A stretch of 40,726 nt of DNA from Deltaproteobacteria bacterium (GTDB taxonomy: Bacteria; Desulfobacterota; Binatia; Binatales; Binataceae): positions 1-40,726 of the forward strand of contig JAJYYI010000093.1 of assembly GCA_021801125.1 (NCBI GenBank), written 5' to 3'. Below the pieces are notes generated by a model. The model was not told the DNA's origin and did no database searches. It saw nothing but the letters and a program-made list of their open reading frames with translations. This document shows, piece by piece, positions 33,028 through 40,726 of the stretch (position 1 is its first letter; every line of letters starts with the position of its first letter). The translations under genes and the position numbers were made by a program.

Positions 33028-33489
33028 GCCGGCGCCCGTAATCGGTCGGCAAAGAGCGCGAAGTCACGCCCGCGGCCGCCTGCGTACCGCTCGGCGGTCG
33101 GGAAAGCTGCGGTCGATCGGGAGACTCCTAGACCTGGGGATTCGTGCGCGTCGGAAACAGTGACGCAGGCCTGAGATATTATGCCTTTTTGTGCCTGTCC
33201 AGGGTCGCCAGGCGAAGTTGTGCGCGCGTTATTTTAAGTCTGCGTGATGCAAAATGTGTGGGGTCCCGGTTACGGTCAGGGCCGAAATGGAATAAAGTTT
33301 CAGTATGCGGGGATGCCGGTGGGGGATGGAGTTCTAGAGCTTCGCGGACTTGTCGTTGCACTTGAAACATTCCAGCAACTGCAAGGAGAGACGGGTGGAA
33401 CCTGCCAAATAATGGCAAATCGGCGGCCCGGGTCTTTAACCTACTAACGCTAGCCATCCGAAAGGAAGAGGCCGAAAGGAAGGGGCGAC
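33028..33489. other. Intergenic region, no gene seen
   Basis: About 460 nt between the aldolase and crotonase genes. Short frames (33144-33365, 33244-33447) lack motifs and ribosome sites. I found no convincing terminator, riboswitch core or tRNA. Confidence 0.4.
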
Positions 33490-34305
33490 ATGAACTACAG
33501 CGAATACCAGGGTCTGCGATTTGAGCGGCCCGAGGACGGCGTACTGCTCGTGACGATCAACCGGCCCGACGTGCTTAATGCCACCGACAAACGCACCCAT
33601 TGGGAGTTGAGCCGCGTGTGGAAGGATATCGATGAAGACGACGAAACCCGGGTCGTGCTGGTGACCGGAGCAGGCAAGGCGTTTTCCGCGGGCGGCGACC
33701 TCGACATGATCGCTAGCGACAAGGGCAACCCGGCGCGCGTTGCCGCTTCTCTGCGCGAGGCGGGCGATCTCGTCTATAACATGCTCAATTTCGAAAAACC
33801 GATCGTCTCGGCGATAAACGGCGTTGCCGTAGGCGCCGGCTTGGCCGTCGCGCTGATGGCCGATATCAGTATCGCCTCCGACCGGATGAGGATCACCGAT
33901 GGTCATCTGCGCCTCGGCGTGGCCGCCGGCGACCACGCGGTTATCATATGGCCGCTTTTGTGCGGGATGGCCAAGGCGAAGTATTACCTGCTGACCGCGG
34001 AATTCATTGACGGCCGCGAGGCCGAGCGAATCGGGCTGGTGAGCCTGTGCGTACCGCACGAGGAGTTGATGACGCGCTCGCTCGAGGTTTGCCGCAAGTT
34101 GGCGCGCGGCTCGCAGCTGGCCTTGCGATGGACCAAGCGCGCGCTCAACAACTGGCTACGCGTCGCCGGTCCGGCCTTCGACGCCTCGCTGGGATTCGAG
34201 ATGCTAGGATTTTTCGGCGACGATCTGGCTGAAGGGATCAAAGCGCTGCGTGAAAAGCGCGAGCCGAACTTCCCCAGCGCGATGAGCCCCACATCGAAGC
34301 GTTAG
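33490..34305 (+). CDS. Enoyl-CoA hydratase/isomerase family (crotonase)
   Basis: 271 residues with crotonase marks: oxyanion-hole stretches GKAFSAGGDLDMI and NGVAVGAGLAVALMAD, and the active-site loop LRLGVAAGDHAVIIWPLL. The Glu found at the second catalytic site of classic hydratases (P-E-x-x-L-G) is not evident; an Asp in AAGDHA is the nearest acidic residue, as in a branch often seen in soil-bacterial catabolic clusters. It hydrates or isomerises an unsaturated acyl-CoA of unknown nature. GAAAGGAAGGGGCG precedes ATG 33490. It stands alone between two intergenic gaps. Confidence 0.92.
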   Translation: MNYSEYQGLRFERPEDGVLLVTINRPDVLNATDKRTHWELSRVWKDIDEDDETRVVLVTGAGKAFSAGGDLDMIASDKGNPARVAASLREAGDLVYNMLNFEKPIVSAINGVAVGAGLAVALMADISIASDRMRITDGHLRLGVAAGDHAVIIWPLLCGMAKAKYYLLTAEFIDGREAERIGLVSLCVPHEELMTRSLEVCRKLARGSQLALRWTKRALNNWLRVAGPAFDASLGFEMLGFFGDDLAEGIKALREKREPNFPSAMSPTSKR

Positions 34306-34358
34306 CCGATTGCGACGCGGCTGTTGGTTTGTCGTTACGACGCTGTCTTCCTTTTCTT

Positions 34359-34395
34359 GCCGGTCGCTTTGTGCTAGCCACTTAAAGCGACCGGC
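34359..34395. repeat. 12-bp perfect inverted repeat (hairpin)
   Basis: GCCGGTCGCTTT and AAAGCGACCGGC are exact reverse complements separated by 13 nt. With one bulge the stem grows to about 16 bp. It begins 54 nt past the crotonase stop. No T-run follows on the plus strand, so an ordinary intrinsic terminator is not assured; it may still act as a 3'-end stabilising hairpin. Confidence 0.7.
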
Positions 34396-34536
34396 CAAGG
34401 GATCGGCTGAAGGTCGGAAAACCGGAGACTGGTGAAGCAAGGGAAGCTACAAGAGGCCGCATTGATACGCTGGAACTGAAACCGCGGTCTGACTTAGTTG
34501 CCTTTTAAGGCTGTTACTGCAGAGGAGGTAGGCAAG

Positions 34537-34815
34537 GTGAAGAAGAGGGTGCATTCGACGCTCGCGTTGGTCGTCGCACCGATTGTTTTAGTCGGTCTGG
34601 TTCTCATCAGGCCGGTCAATGCCCTGGCAGCGGGCAAAGTGGATTGCGACAAAGTAATGGAGTTGCTGAACTCGGGCAAAAAGACGCGAGAAGTTGCCTC
34701 CGAGATGCATATCTCACGTTCCTCCGTGTACCGTTGCCGCAAGAAGGCTCGTAAAGCGGCGAAGAAAGTCGAGGAGAAGGCGCCGGCCACTCCCGCCGCA
34801 TCCCCATCTCCGTAA
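34537..34815 (+). CDS. Small exported protein with a helix-turn-helix-like segment
   Basis: 92 residues from GTG 34537, preceded by AGAGGAGG. The N-terminus is a textbook signal peptide: KKR, a hydrophobic core (LALVVAPIVLVGLVL), and a likely cleavage site near ALA-AG. The mature part contains VMELLNSGKKTREVASEMH and ISRSSVYRCRKKARKA, which together look like the resolvase/transposase-type helix-turn-helix. Two cysteines are present, and a Pro/Ala tail closes the protein. A DNA-binding motif on an exported protein is unexpected. I recall similar small uncharacterised proteins in related uncultured genomes but cannot verify that. The function is unknown. Confidence 0.65.
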   Translation: MKKRVHSTLALVVAPIVLVGLVLIRPVNALAAGKVDCDKVMELLNSGKKTREVASEMHISRSSVYRCRKKARKAAKKVEEKAPATPAASPSP

Positions 34816-35228
34816 ACGAACGACGTTGAACGTTGCGCGACGCGATTCTTGACCGGCTGCGCCTGGATAAAAGGACGCGTCGCGCCAACACCGTTTCAAC
34901 CGTTGTCGGCAAGATGGCGTGCTCCGGCTTTGAGGCTATCGGGTTCTTGTGCAGTCTAGCCACGCGCTAGACAGGGGACGTTCGTTAAGTTCTGCCTTGG
35001 AGGCCTGAGGTTCGAGGCTTGCCTGTTAGACGTCAGGTGAGAAACGGCAGGGCTGTTGCGATACGGGGAGGCGTCTTATCTTCCTGACCGCGAGCCTGGT
35101 AGAGCGGCCGGAGCCGGATTGGCCGACGCGCCGCGCAGCGAGTTCTTCGTTTCCGAGCCTTCCTTCCGGAGACGCCGCGCCTCTGGATTTTCACGACACG
35201 CAGGATGGGATGCCCGCCGGTTTATCCG
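34816..35228. other. Intergenic region between exported-protein gene and selD
   Basis: About 410 nt between convergent genes. I searched it for a selenocysteine tRNA (acceptor pairing, TTCAAA anticodon loop, GGTTCGA T-loop) and found none. A GGCGTCT/AGACGCC pairing about 100 nt apart is likely chance. Confidence 0.4.
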
Positions 35229-36293
35229 CTAGATATATTTGACCGGGAAATTTCCGGCCGGCTCAACTCGGCCAATCATCGCCACGCTGGTATTGCCCTG
35301 GGCCTGTAAGTCACCCACCAGCGCGCGAGCGTCCTCGTCGGGAAGCGCGATCAGGAGCCCACCTGACGTCTGCGGGTCAAAGGCCAGTTGTAGCATCTCG
35401 TCGCCGACCTCCTCGCCGACCTGTACTTTGGGTCCGAAGAATTCGCGATTTCGCTGCGCGCCGCCGGGGCTCATCCCGGCCCTGCACCAGTCGACCACGC
35501 CGGGCAGCAGAGGCAGATACCACTCCTCGAGCACCAAGCATACACCGCTCGCTTCGGCCATCTGACAGGCATGGCCGGCAAGTCCGAAGCCGGTAATGTC
35601 AGTGGCTGCATGGACGTTATACTTGAGCATCGCGCGGGCGCTGTTGGCGTTAAGCGTGGTCATCGCCTCGACCGCCGCGTTGTATTGGTCGGGGGGCAGT
35701 TGGTCGCGCTTGAAAGCCGTCATCAGGAGTCCGGTGCCAAGCGGTTTGGTGAGCAAGAGCCTGTCGCCGGGGCGCGCTCCCGCATTGCGGATGATCCGGC
35801 GCGGGTCGATTATTCCGGTCACCGCCATTCCGTATTTAACCTCCTCATCAGCGACCGTATGGCCGCCGACGATCACCACACCCGCCTCGCGCGCCTTTTC
35901 AAGTCCCCCGCGCATGATCTCCGCCAGCATCTCATTGGACAGGCCGGACTGCGGCCAGCAGGCGATGTTCATCGCGGTCTTGGGCGTTGCGCCCATAGCG
36001 TAGACGTCGGAGAAGGCGTTGGCTGCGGCGATCTGGCCGAACGTGAACGGGTCATCCACGACCGGCGTAAAAAAGTCCACGGTGTTCACGATTGCGAGGT
36101 CGTCTCGCAAGCGATACACGCCAGCGTCGTCCGCGGTGGCCACACCCACCAGCAGATTAGGGTCGCCATCCAGGTCAAGCTTGGCCAGAGCTTCCTTAAG
36201 GTCCGCCGGACCCAGCTTGCCGGCTCAACCCGCCGCCTTGCATCGGGCGGTCAGTCTTATCAGCTCTGTGCGCGAGCGGTTATCCGAGTTCAT
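35229..36293 (-). CDS. selD: Selenide, water dikinase (SelD), selenocysteine-containing
   Basis: SelD makes selenophosphate from selenide and ATP, the donor for selenocysteine. The uninterrupted frame starts at GTG 36149 and lacks the catalytic N-terminus. Reading on upstream in the same frame passes one TGA (36227-36225) and reaches ATG 36293. The added part reads KAAG-U-AGKLGP, then ADLKEALAKLD and DPNLLVG. This is the SelD active-site region, with U at the position of Cys17 in E. coli SelD and the catalytic Lys following. The full length is 354 residues, close to the usual 347. Later motifs TADDAGVYRL, VDFFTPVVDDP, AFSDVYAMGA, GGHTV, TDITGFGLAGHA and DPQTSGGLLIA are all present. A GGTCC-GGC-GGACC hairpin follows the UGA. 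selB lies upstream on the same strand. Confidence 0.93.
36200..36212 (-). promoter_or_regulatory. Putative bacterial SECIS hairpin in selD
   Basis: On the minus strand GGTCC (36212-36208) pairs with GGACC (36204-36200) around a 3-nt loop GGC, extendable by a G-U pair. The loop begins 17 nt after the UGA codon and has G at its first positions. This fits the known limits for bacterial SECIS elements, which SelB binds to recode UGA. Confidence 0.65.
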
Positions 36294-36422
36294 CGTTTTC
36301 GGCCGCTTCCTGCCGCGTCAGCAAACACCGAATTGGCGCACCCAACAAGCCTGTACCCGGCTCGTCGGTTCGCCCGTGTCTCTCCTAAGCAATCCCTATC
36401 CGAACGCCGTGCGGCCATCAAG

Positions 36423-38381
36423 TCAGCCGGCGCTCGCCCGCAGACGGCGCATATCGCCCACCCGCAGGGTAAAGCCGGTGTGGTCGAAATAATCCAGCAG
36501 GGCGATGGCAAACTTGCGGGAAGCCTGAAGCAGGTCGCGAAAGGCCGCAGCGCTAATCTCGTTTTGCCCTTTGAAATAGTCCAGCAGTTTTGCCTGGGCC
36601 TGCTTTACCGCGCCGGCGGAGAAATAGAGGTCCTTGGCCACCTTGACAACCCGCTTTTCGCGCTCCAGCACGTCCAAAAGCTGGACGATCCGGGCCTCTG
36701 CGGCGGCGGGCGTCTTCAGCGCGCTGACCAGCTGGCGCAAGTCCGGCGGCGCGAAGCCCGCGGAGGCGAGCGCTGCCTCGATCGCCTTGGCAAGCTCGCG
36801 GTCTTGGCCGACCAGTTCGACGCGATGAGAGCGTATTCGGAGGATGCTGTCGTCGCGCTCTAGATCGGACTCGGTTGTCAGCCGGTCAATCAACGCGCGA
36901 AAACCTCGAGGCTGTGCCTGATACGGAGAGACGCTGCGCAGCGCTTCCATTTCCATGCCGGCGGCGAGGGGATGATCCCGGTGGAACGCGGCTACCGACT
37001 CCAGCACGAAGCGCCTGAACTCGTCCCACTTGGCCAGCGTGGTGAAGCCGACCTCGTCGCCCATGGCGATAGTAGCGAAGCCCGGGGCGTTGAGCGCCGC
37101 CTGAACCTCGGCAAGTGAAAGGTTCAGGATATGTGAAATCTGCGATGCGCTCAGCGCCAATGCCTCTTGCAGGTCGAGCAATGCTGCCACAGCCGCAGTG
37201 CCGGAACTGCCGTGCAGCGCCGCGAGCAGGTTGCGGTAGCGCGTCAACGGGTGGCGCGCGCGCCGGCCGAGCGGGTTAATTATCGCGCCACCGCCGATCG
37301 TGCGTTGGCTGGCGGCGTCGCGCACGACGAAACGGTCGCCGCGTAGCCCGACGATCGGTTCTCGCAACACGAACTGGACAACGCCGCTGTGTTTGGGCGC
37401 GATTTCCCCGCCTTCGTCCAGCACGATCGCCCGTCCCGGAGTCTCCGACGTGCCTAGAAAGAAATGCACGAGTTCGTTGGTCTTAAGCGGACGTTTGGCC
37501 AGCGGGCGCACCTCGAAAACGGCGTCAAGGCGGTCGGTGGTCAGTTCCAGGCGCTCGTCGACGATCACGTTCCCGCGCTTGACCCGGGTTCGCTCAGAGA
37601 CGCTCAGGTTCAGGGCGACGCGCTGACCTGATTCGGCGCGCTCAACCGGGGTCGAATGGACCTGGACGGACCGGACCCGCACCAACTCTCCCGCGGGCAG
37701 AAGCCTAAGCTTTTGACCGGCGCTGACTGTCCCGCCCATCGCGGTGCCCGTGACCACTACTCCGTGTCCCTTGATCACGAACGCTCGATCCACGGGCAGG
37801 CGAAAGAGGTCGCCGACGGGCTTGCCGTAAAAGCCTTCAAGTTGGCGCGTAATCTCGGCCTTCAGCTCGTCAAGACCTTCGCCGGTGACGCTCGAGACAG
37901 GAAGGATCGGCGCGCCTTGAAGGCCGGTGCCGTCCGCGAGCAGCTCGATCTCTTCTTTGACTTCCGCGAGGCGTTTCTGATCCACCAAGTCGGCCTTGGT
38001 GATGACAAATATTCCCCGACTCACTCCGAGCAAATGGAGAATATCGAGGTGTTCCTCGCTTTGCGGCATCACACCGTCATCGGCGGCAACGGTAAACAAC
38101 GCCAGATCGATTCCGTGGGCGCCGGCAAGCATGTTGCGGATAAACCGTTCATGCCCGGGAACATCGACCAGGCCGACTCGCTCGCCGTTGGGCAGCGTGA
38201 GATATGCAAAGCCCAGGTCAATTGAGATGCCGCGCTCTTTTTCCTCTTTGAGGCGGTCAGTATCCTGACCGGTCAGCGCTTTGACCAGAGCAGTCTTGCC
38301 GTGATCGATGTGGCCGGCGGTGCCGATGATCGAATGCCTAACTCGAACCGCCATGCTAACGCTTGAGTTTAGCTTATCCAT
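36423..38381 (-). CDS. selB: Selenocysteine-specific elongation factor SelB
   Basis: 652 residues. The N-terminal GTPase has [13 protein letters not shown] (P-loop), [12 protein letters not shown] (switch I), [12 protein letters not shown] and [10 protein letters not shown]-Tu-like domains II and III follow ([29 protein letters not shown]). The C-terminal third (about 380-650) holds the winged-helix repeats that bind the SECIS hairpin, ending in [17 protein letters not shown]. It delivers Sec-tRNA to UGA codons. ATG 38381 is the longest start; ATG 38354 ([11 protein letters not shown]) is about as likely, and neither has a strong ribosome site. It lies 129 nt upstream of selD. selA and the selC tRNA are not in the window. 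Confidence 0.96.
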   Translation of the reverse strand: MDKLNSSVSMAVRVRHSIIGTAGHIDHGKTALVKALTGQDTDRLKEEKERGISIDLGFAYLTLPNGERVGLVDVPGHERFIRNMLAGAHGIDLALFTVAADDGVMPQSEEHLDILHLLGVSRGIFVITKADLVDQKRLAEVKEEIELLADGTGLQGAPILPVSSVTGEGLDELKAEITRQLEGFYGKPVGDLFRLPVDRAFVIKGHGVVVTGTAMGGTVSAGQKLRLLPAGELVRVRSVQVHSTPVERAESGQRVALNLSVSERTRVKRGNVIVDERLELTTDRLDAVFEVRPLAKRPLKTNELVHFFLGTSETPGRAIVLDEGGEIAPKHSGVVQFVLREPIVGLRGDRFVVRDAASQRTIGGGAIINPLGRRARHPLTRYRNLLAALHGSSGTAAVAALLDLQEALALSASQISHILNLSLAEVQAALNAPGFATIAMGDEVGFTTLAKWDEFRRFVLESVAAFHRDHPLAAGMEMEALRSVSPYQAQPRGFRALIDRLTTESDLERDDSILRIRSHRVELVGQDRELAKAIEAALASAGFAPPDLRQLVSALKTPAAAEARIVQLLDVLEREKRVVKVAKDLYFSAGAVKQAQAKLLDYFKGQNEISAAAFRDLLQASRKFAIALLDYFDHTGFTLRVGDMRRLRASAG

Positions 38382-38613
38382 AACGCCCCGTCATATCGGC
38401 TTCGGCACAAGGCCTGAGACGGCGTGATTGCAATAAGGTACCTTCGATCTCGGCCGTGTGGCCGCTAAAATGGACTTGGGTTGAGTTCGAAAGGCTTTTT
38501 TAGCCCAGGGCCGGGCCGGATGTGACCGCGAGAAGGAAAAGAAGAAGCGATTCGGGACCCGACCTGGGATTCAGCCGGCCGGCGCGAAAGATGCTGCCAG
38601 CGATACCGCCGTT

Positions 38614-40044
38614 TTGAAAGGAAGCTCTCTGAGGCCTTTTTTCATATACAACTCGCTCTCCCGCTCGGTTGAGGAGTTTACCCCGCTTGATCGAGACTGC
38701 GTCACGTACTACTCATGCGGCCCGACCGTCTACCTCCGCCAGCATCTCGGCAACATGCGCAGCTATATTTTCGTCGATACGCTCAAGCGGGCACTCGCCT
38801 TCAACGGGATGCGGGTGCGCCACGTGATGAATATCACCGACGTGGGGCATATGACCTCGGACGCCGACGGCGGGGAAGATAAGGTCGAGAAGACAGCGCG
38901 TGTCGAAGGACGTTCTCCGCAGGAGGTAGCGAGCTTTTACACTAAGCTTTTTCTTTCGGACCTAAAGGAGCTGAATGTCGAGACGCCCGACGTCGTATGC
39001 GCCGCAAGCGACCACATTGCAGACATGATCGCGCTGATCAAACGAATTCTGGAGCGCGGGTTTGCCTACGTCGTGCGCAGCGGGGTCTATTTCGATGTTG
39101 AGAAATATCGCGGTGAAAACCGCGTCGGGCGGCTTTCGCGCCAAAGCCTCGACGAACAGCACGCCGGCCAGCGCCTGGAGCACGCGCCGGACAAGAAGAG
39201 CCCGCACGATTTCGCGTTGTGGGTGCTTAATCAGCCGACGCATCTGATGCAATGGGACAGCCCGTGGGGACGCGGCTATCCCGGATGGCATATCGAGTGC
39301 TCCGCCATGGCGATGAGATACCTGGGCGAGACGATCGACGTCCATTCTGGCGGAATCGATCACATTCCGATTCACCACGAGAACGAAATAGCCCAGTCGG
39401 AAAGCGCGACCGGCAAGCCATTTGTGCGTTACTTCGTGCATAACGCGTTTCTCGTCGGAATGGAGGGGGCTAAAATAAGCAAGAGCGCGGGAAAGTTTCC
39501 CGTGCTCGAAGACCTCGTCGAGGCGCACGTCAACCCGCTGGCTTTCCGCCTTTTCTGCTTGGGAGCGAAGTATCGATCGGAGTTGGTGTTCAACATCGAC
39601 GCGGTGCGCGCGGCTGAACGCAATCTCTACTACCTTTACGGCTTTACCGCGAACGCGCGGCCCGAAGAAGAGGACAGCCCCTGGACGCAAGCTTACCGTG
39701 AGCGTTTCCATGAGGCGATCAATGACGACCTGAATACCCCGGAAGCGCTCGCGGTCGTGCTGGAGATGGTGAACAAGGCTTACCGAGAGGGCGACCATCG
39801 TGTCTGGGGCGCGCTCAGGGAGTTTGATAGCGTACTTGGATTGCGCTTGGCGGAGCAGCTTGAGTATCTGAGCAAATTGAAAGTCCCCGCCGACATCCAG
39901 GCGCTCGTTGAGCAACGGGCCCAGGCGCGGCGCGACAAGGACTTCCGCCGCTCCGACGAATTGCGCACGCAATTGCGCGCGCGTGGATGGGAAGCCAAGG
40001 ATCATCGGGACGGCACCTCGGAGTACGTTCCGCGTTGGAATTGA
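38614..40044 (+). CDS. cysS: Cysteinyl-tRNA synthetase
   Basis: About 476 residues charging tRNA-Cys. It has the zinc/active-site start [17 protein letters not shown] (HIGH-type motif HLGN), [33 protein letters not shown] with zinc Cys, [11 protein letters not shown] and the KMSKS-type loop AKISKSAGK. Its length fits the family. There is no ATG near the expected N-terminus. TTG 38614 is the longest start, but AAAGGAAG at 38617-38624 would better serve CTG 38629, which also fits the family start ([11 protein letters not shown]). The selB gene runs the other way upstream. Confidence 0.96.
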   Translation: MKGSSLRPFFIYNSLSRSVEEFTPLDRDCVTYYSCGPTVYLRQHLGNMRSYIFVDTLKRALAFNGMRVRHVMNITDVGHMTSDADGGEDKVEKTARVEGRSPQEVASFYTKLFLSDLKELNVETPDVVCAASDHIADMIALIKRILERGFAYVVRSGVYFDVEKYRGENRVGRLSRQSLDEQHAGQRLEHAPDKKSPHDFALWVLNQPTHLMQWDSPWGRGYPGWHIECSAMAMRYLGETIDVHSGGIDHIPIHHENEIAQSESATGKPFVRYFVHNAFLVGMEGAKISKSAGKFPVLEDLVEAHVNPLAFRLFCLGAKYRSELVFNIDAVRAAERNLYYLYGFTANARPEEEDSPWTQAYRERFHEAINDDLNTPEALAVVLEMVNKAYREGDHRVWGALREFDSVLGLRLAEQLEYLSKLKVPADIQALVEQRAQARRDKDFRRSDELRTQLRARGWEAKDHRDGTSEYVPRWN

Positions 40045-40142
40045 ACGAAACGTTAGCTACCACCGTATCGGCGCTTGGGTGACGCGCGCGGGTAACGCGG
40101 GTTTTGACATCATGGCCCGCCTCGGTGACGAAAGGAAGCTGA

Positions 40143-40726
40143 TGACAATCGAGTCGAAACAGTTCGATCCCTCCCAGCTGGGAACTCACGAAGGTCACGA
40201 GGTGAAGCGGCTGGATCCGGACAATCCGCCCTATTACCTGCCGATCGCTGACGAGGTGGAGATTTTTCGCGCCGCCTATCACGCGCGGCTTCCGGTGCTG
40301 CTCAAAGGCCCGACGGGATGCGGCAAGACGCGGTTTGTCGAGCACATGGCGCACAGGCTCGCCGGAGAGCGCAACGGGCCGAGCGAGCTTATTACGGTGG
40401 CCTGCCACGAGGACCTCACGGGCAGCGACTTGGTGGGACGCTACCTCATCCAGGCGGACCAGACCCTCTGGATAGACGGACCGCTCACCCAGGCGGCTCG
40501 CCGCGGCGCTATATGCTACCTCGATGAGGTTGTCGAAGCGCGCAAGGACACGACCGTGTTGATTCACCCGCTTTCCGATCATAGGCGGATGCTGCCGATC
40601 GAAAAGCGGGGAGAGCTCTTGACCGCGCATCCCTCCTTTCTGCTCGTGATCTCCTACAACCCCGGCTACCAGAGCATCCAGAAGAACCTGAAACACTCGA
40701 CGCGCCAGCGCTTCATAACGATCGAG
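40143..40726 (+). CDS. NorQ/CbbQ-type AAA+ ATPase (3' end cut by window)
   Basis: At least 194 residues from ATG 40143 (AAAGGAAG just upstream) running off the window edge. It has [14 protein letters not shown] (Walker A), [15 protein letters not shown] (Walker B and following family block), HPLSDHRR and [20 protein letters not shown] (sensor region). This group (CbbQ, NorQ, NirQ, GvpN) uses ATP to insert metals or activate enzymes such as Rubisco or nitric oxide reductase, always together with a VWA-domain partner (CbbO/NorD), which would lie beyond the edge. It lacks its C-terminal third here. The target enzyme cannot be told. Confidence 0.9.

Noticed and set aside
34980-35215. Possible selenocysteine tRNA near selD (GGCGTCT and AGACGCC about 100 nt apart)
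   Set aside because: No TCA anticodon loop, no T-loop consensus and no CCA-like end were found on either strand; the pairing is probably chance.
38962-40005. 347-codon minus-strand frame opposite cysS
   Set aside because: It mirrors cysS codons and shows no protein family features.
1-40726. CRISPR arrays, prophage genes or intact insertion sequences
   Set aside because: No regularly spaced repeats, no integrase or phage structural genes and no complete transposase were seen.

Overview
The window is about 40.7 kb of GC-rich (roughly 60%) bacterial chromosome with dense genes, no tRNA or rRNA gene, no CRISPR array and only worn traces of mobile DNA. The gene mix suggests an uncultured soil or subsurface lineage of the Binatota / Desulfobacterota / Rokubacteria kind: acyl-CoA dehydrogenase, crotonase and SDR genes, many Ser/Thr kinases and FHA proteins, a selenocysteine pathway, NnrS-like proteins and a NorQ/CbbQ ATPase. 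This taxonomic guess is inference; no marker gene here settles it.

Layout. (1) 1-5 kb: the 3' end of an IS630-type transposase, a decayed hypothetical gene, an NAD-type malic enzyme, an MFS exporter and a broken 3' fragment of ftsH. (2) 5-10 kb: a flavoprotein of the fumarate-reductase/KstD superfamily, an SDR, an opposing acyl-CoA dehydrogenase-fold protein that lacks both usual catalytic bases and resembles 3-sulfinopropionyl-CoA desulfinases, and a small two-TM cation channel. (3) 10-21 kb: an NsrR-type [Fe-S] nitric oxide sensor on the minus strand. It faces a long co-directional set of about 15 genes whose promoter carries a perfect 12-bp inverted repeat of NsrR type. The set encodes two hemerythrins (one fused to DUF2249), a DUF59 Fe-S assembly factor, a DUF364 protein, a seven-iron ferredoxin, a PAS protein, a cupin, an NnrS-like protein, CopD-like and other small membrane proteins, a type II NADH dehydrogenase, a DUF488 protein and a second NnrS/heme-copper-like membrane protein. 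Together this looks like a nitric-oxide response and metallocluster-protection operon. No recognisable NO reductase, flavohemoglobin or flavorubredoxin is present.

(4) 21.8-32 kb: a phospho-signalling island on one strand. It runs VWA protein, zinc-ribbon-FHA protein, Ser/Thr kinase-FHA, zinc-ribbon-pseudokinase-PP2C fusion, transmembrane Ser/Thr kinase with a duplicated outer domain, glycine-rich membrane-FHA protein, and lipoprotein. It holds writer, eraser and readers of phospho-threonine next to envelope-facing parts, so it may be a self-contained envelope signalling system.

(5) 32-40.7 kb: class I (DhnA-type) aldolase, crotonase, a small exported protein carrying a helix-turn-helix-like segment, and then selD and selB on the minus strand. 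selD is itself a selenoprotein gene: its active-site codon is an in-frame UGA followed by a hairpin, so its true start lies 144 nt upstream of the longest uninterrupted reading frame. Next are cysS and, cut by the window edge, a NorQ/CbbQ-type AAA+ ATPase.
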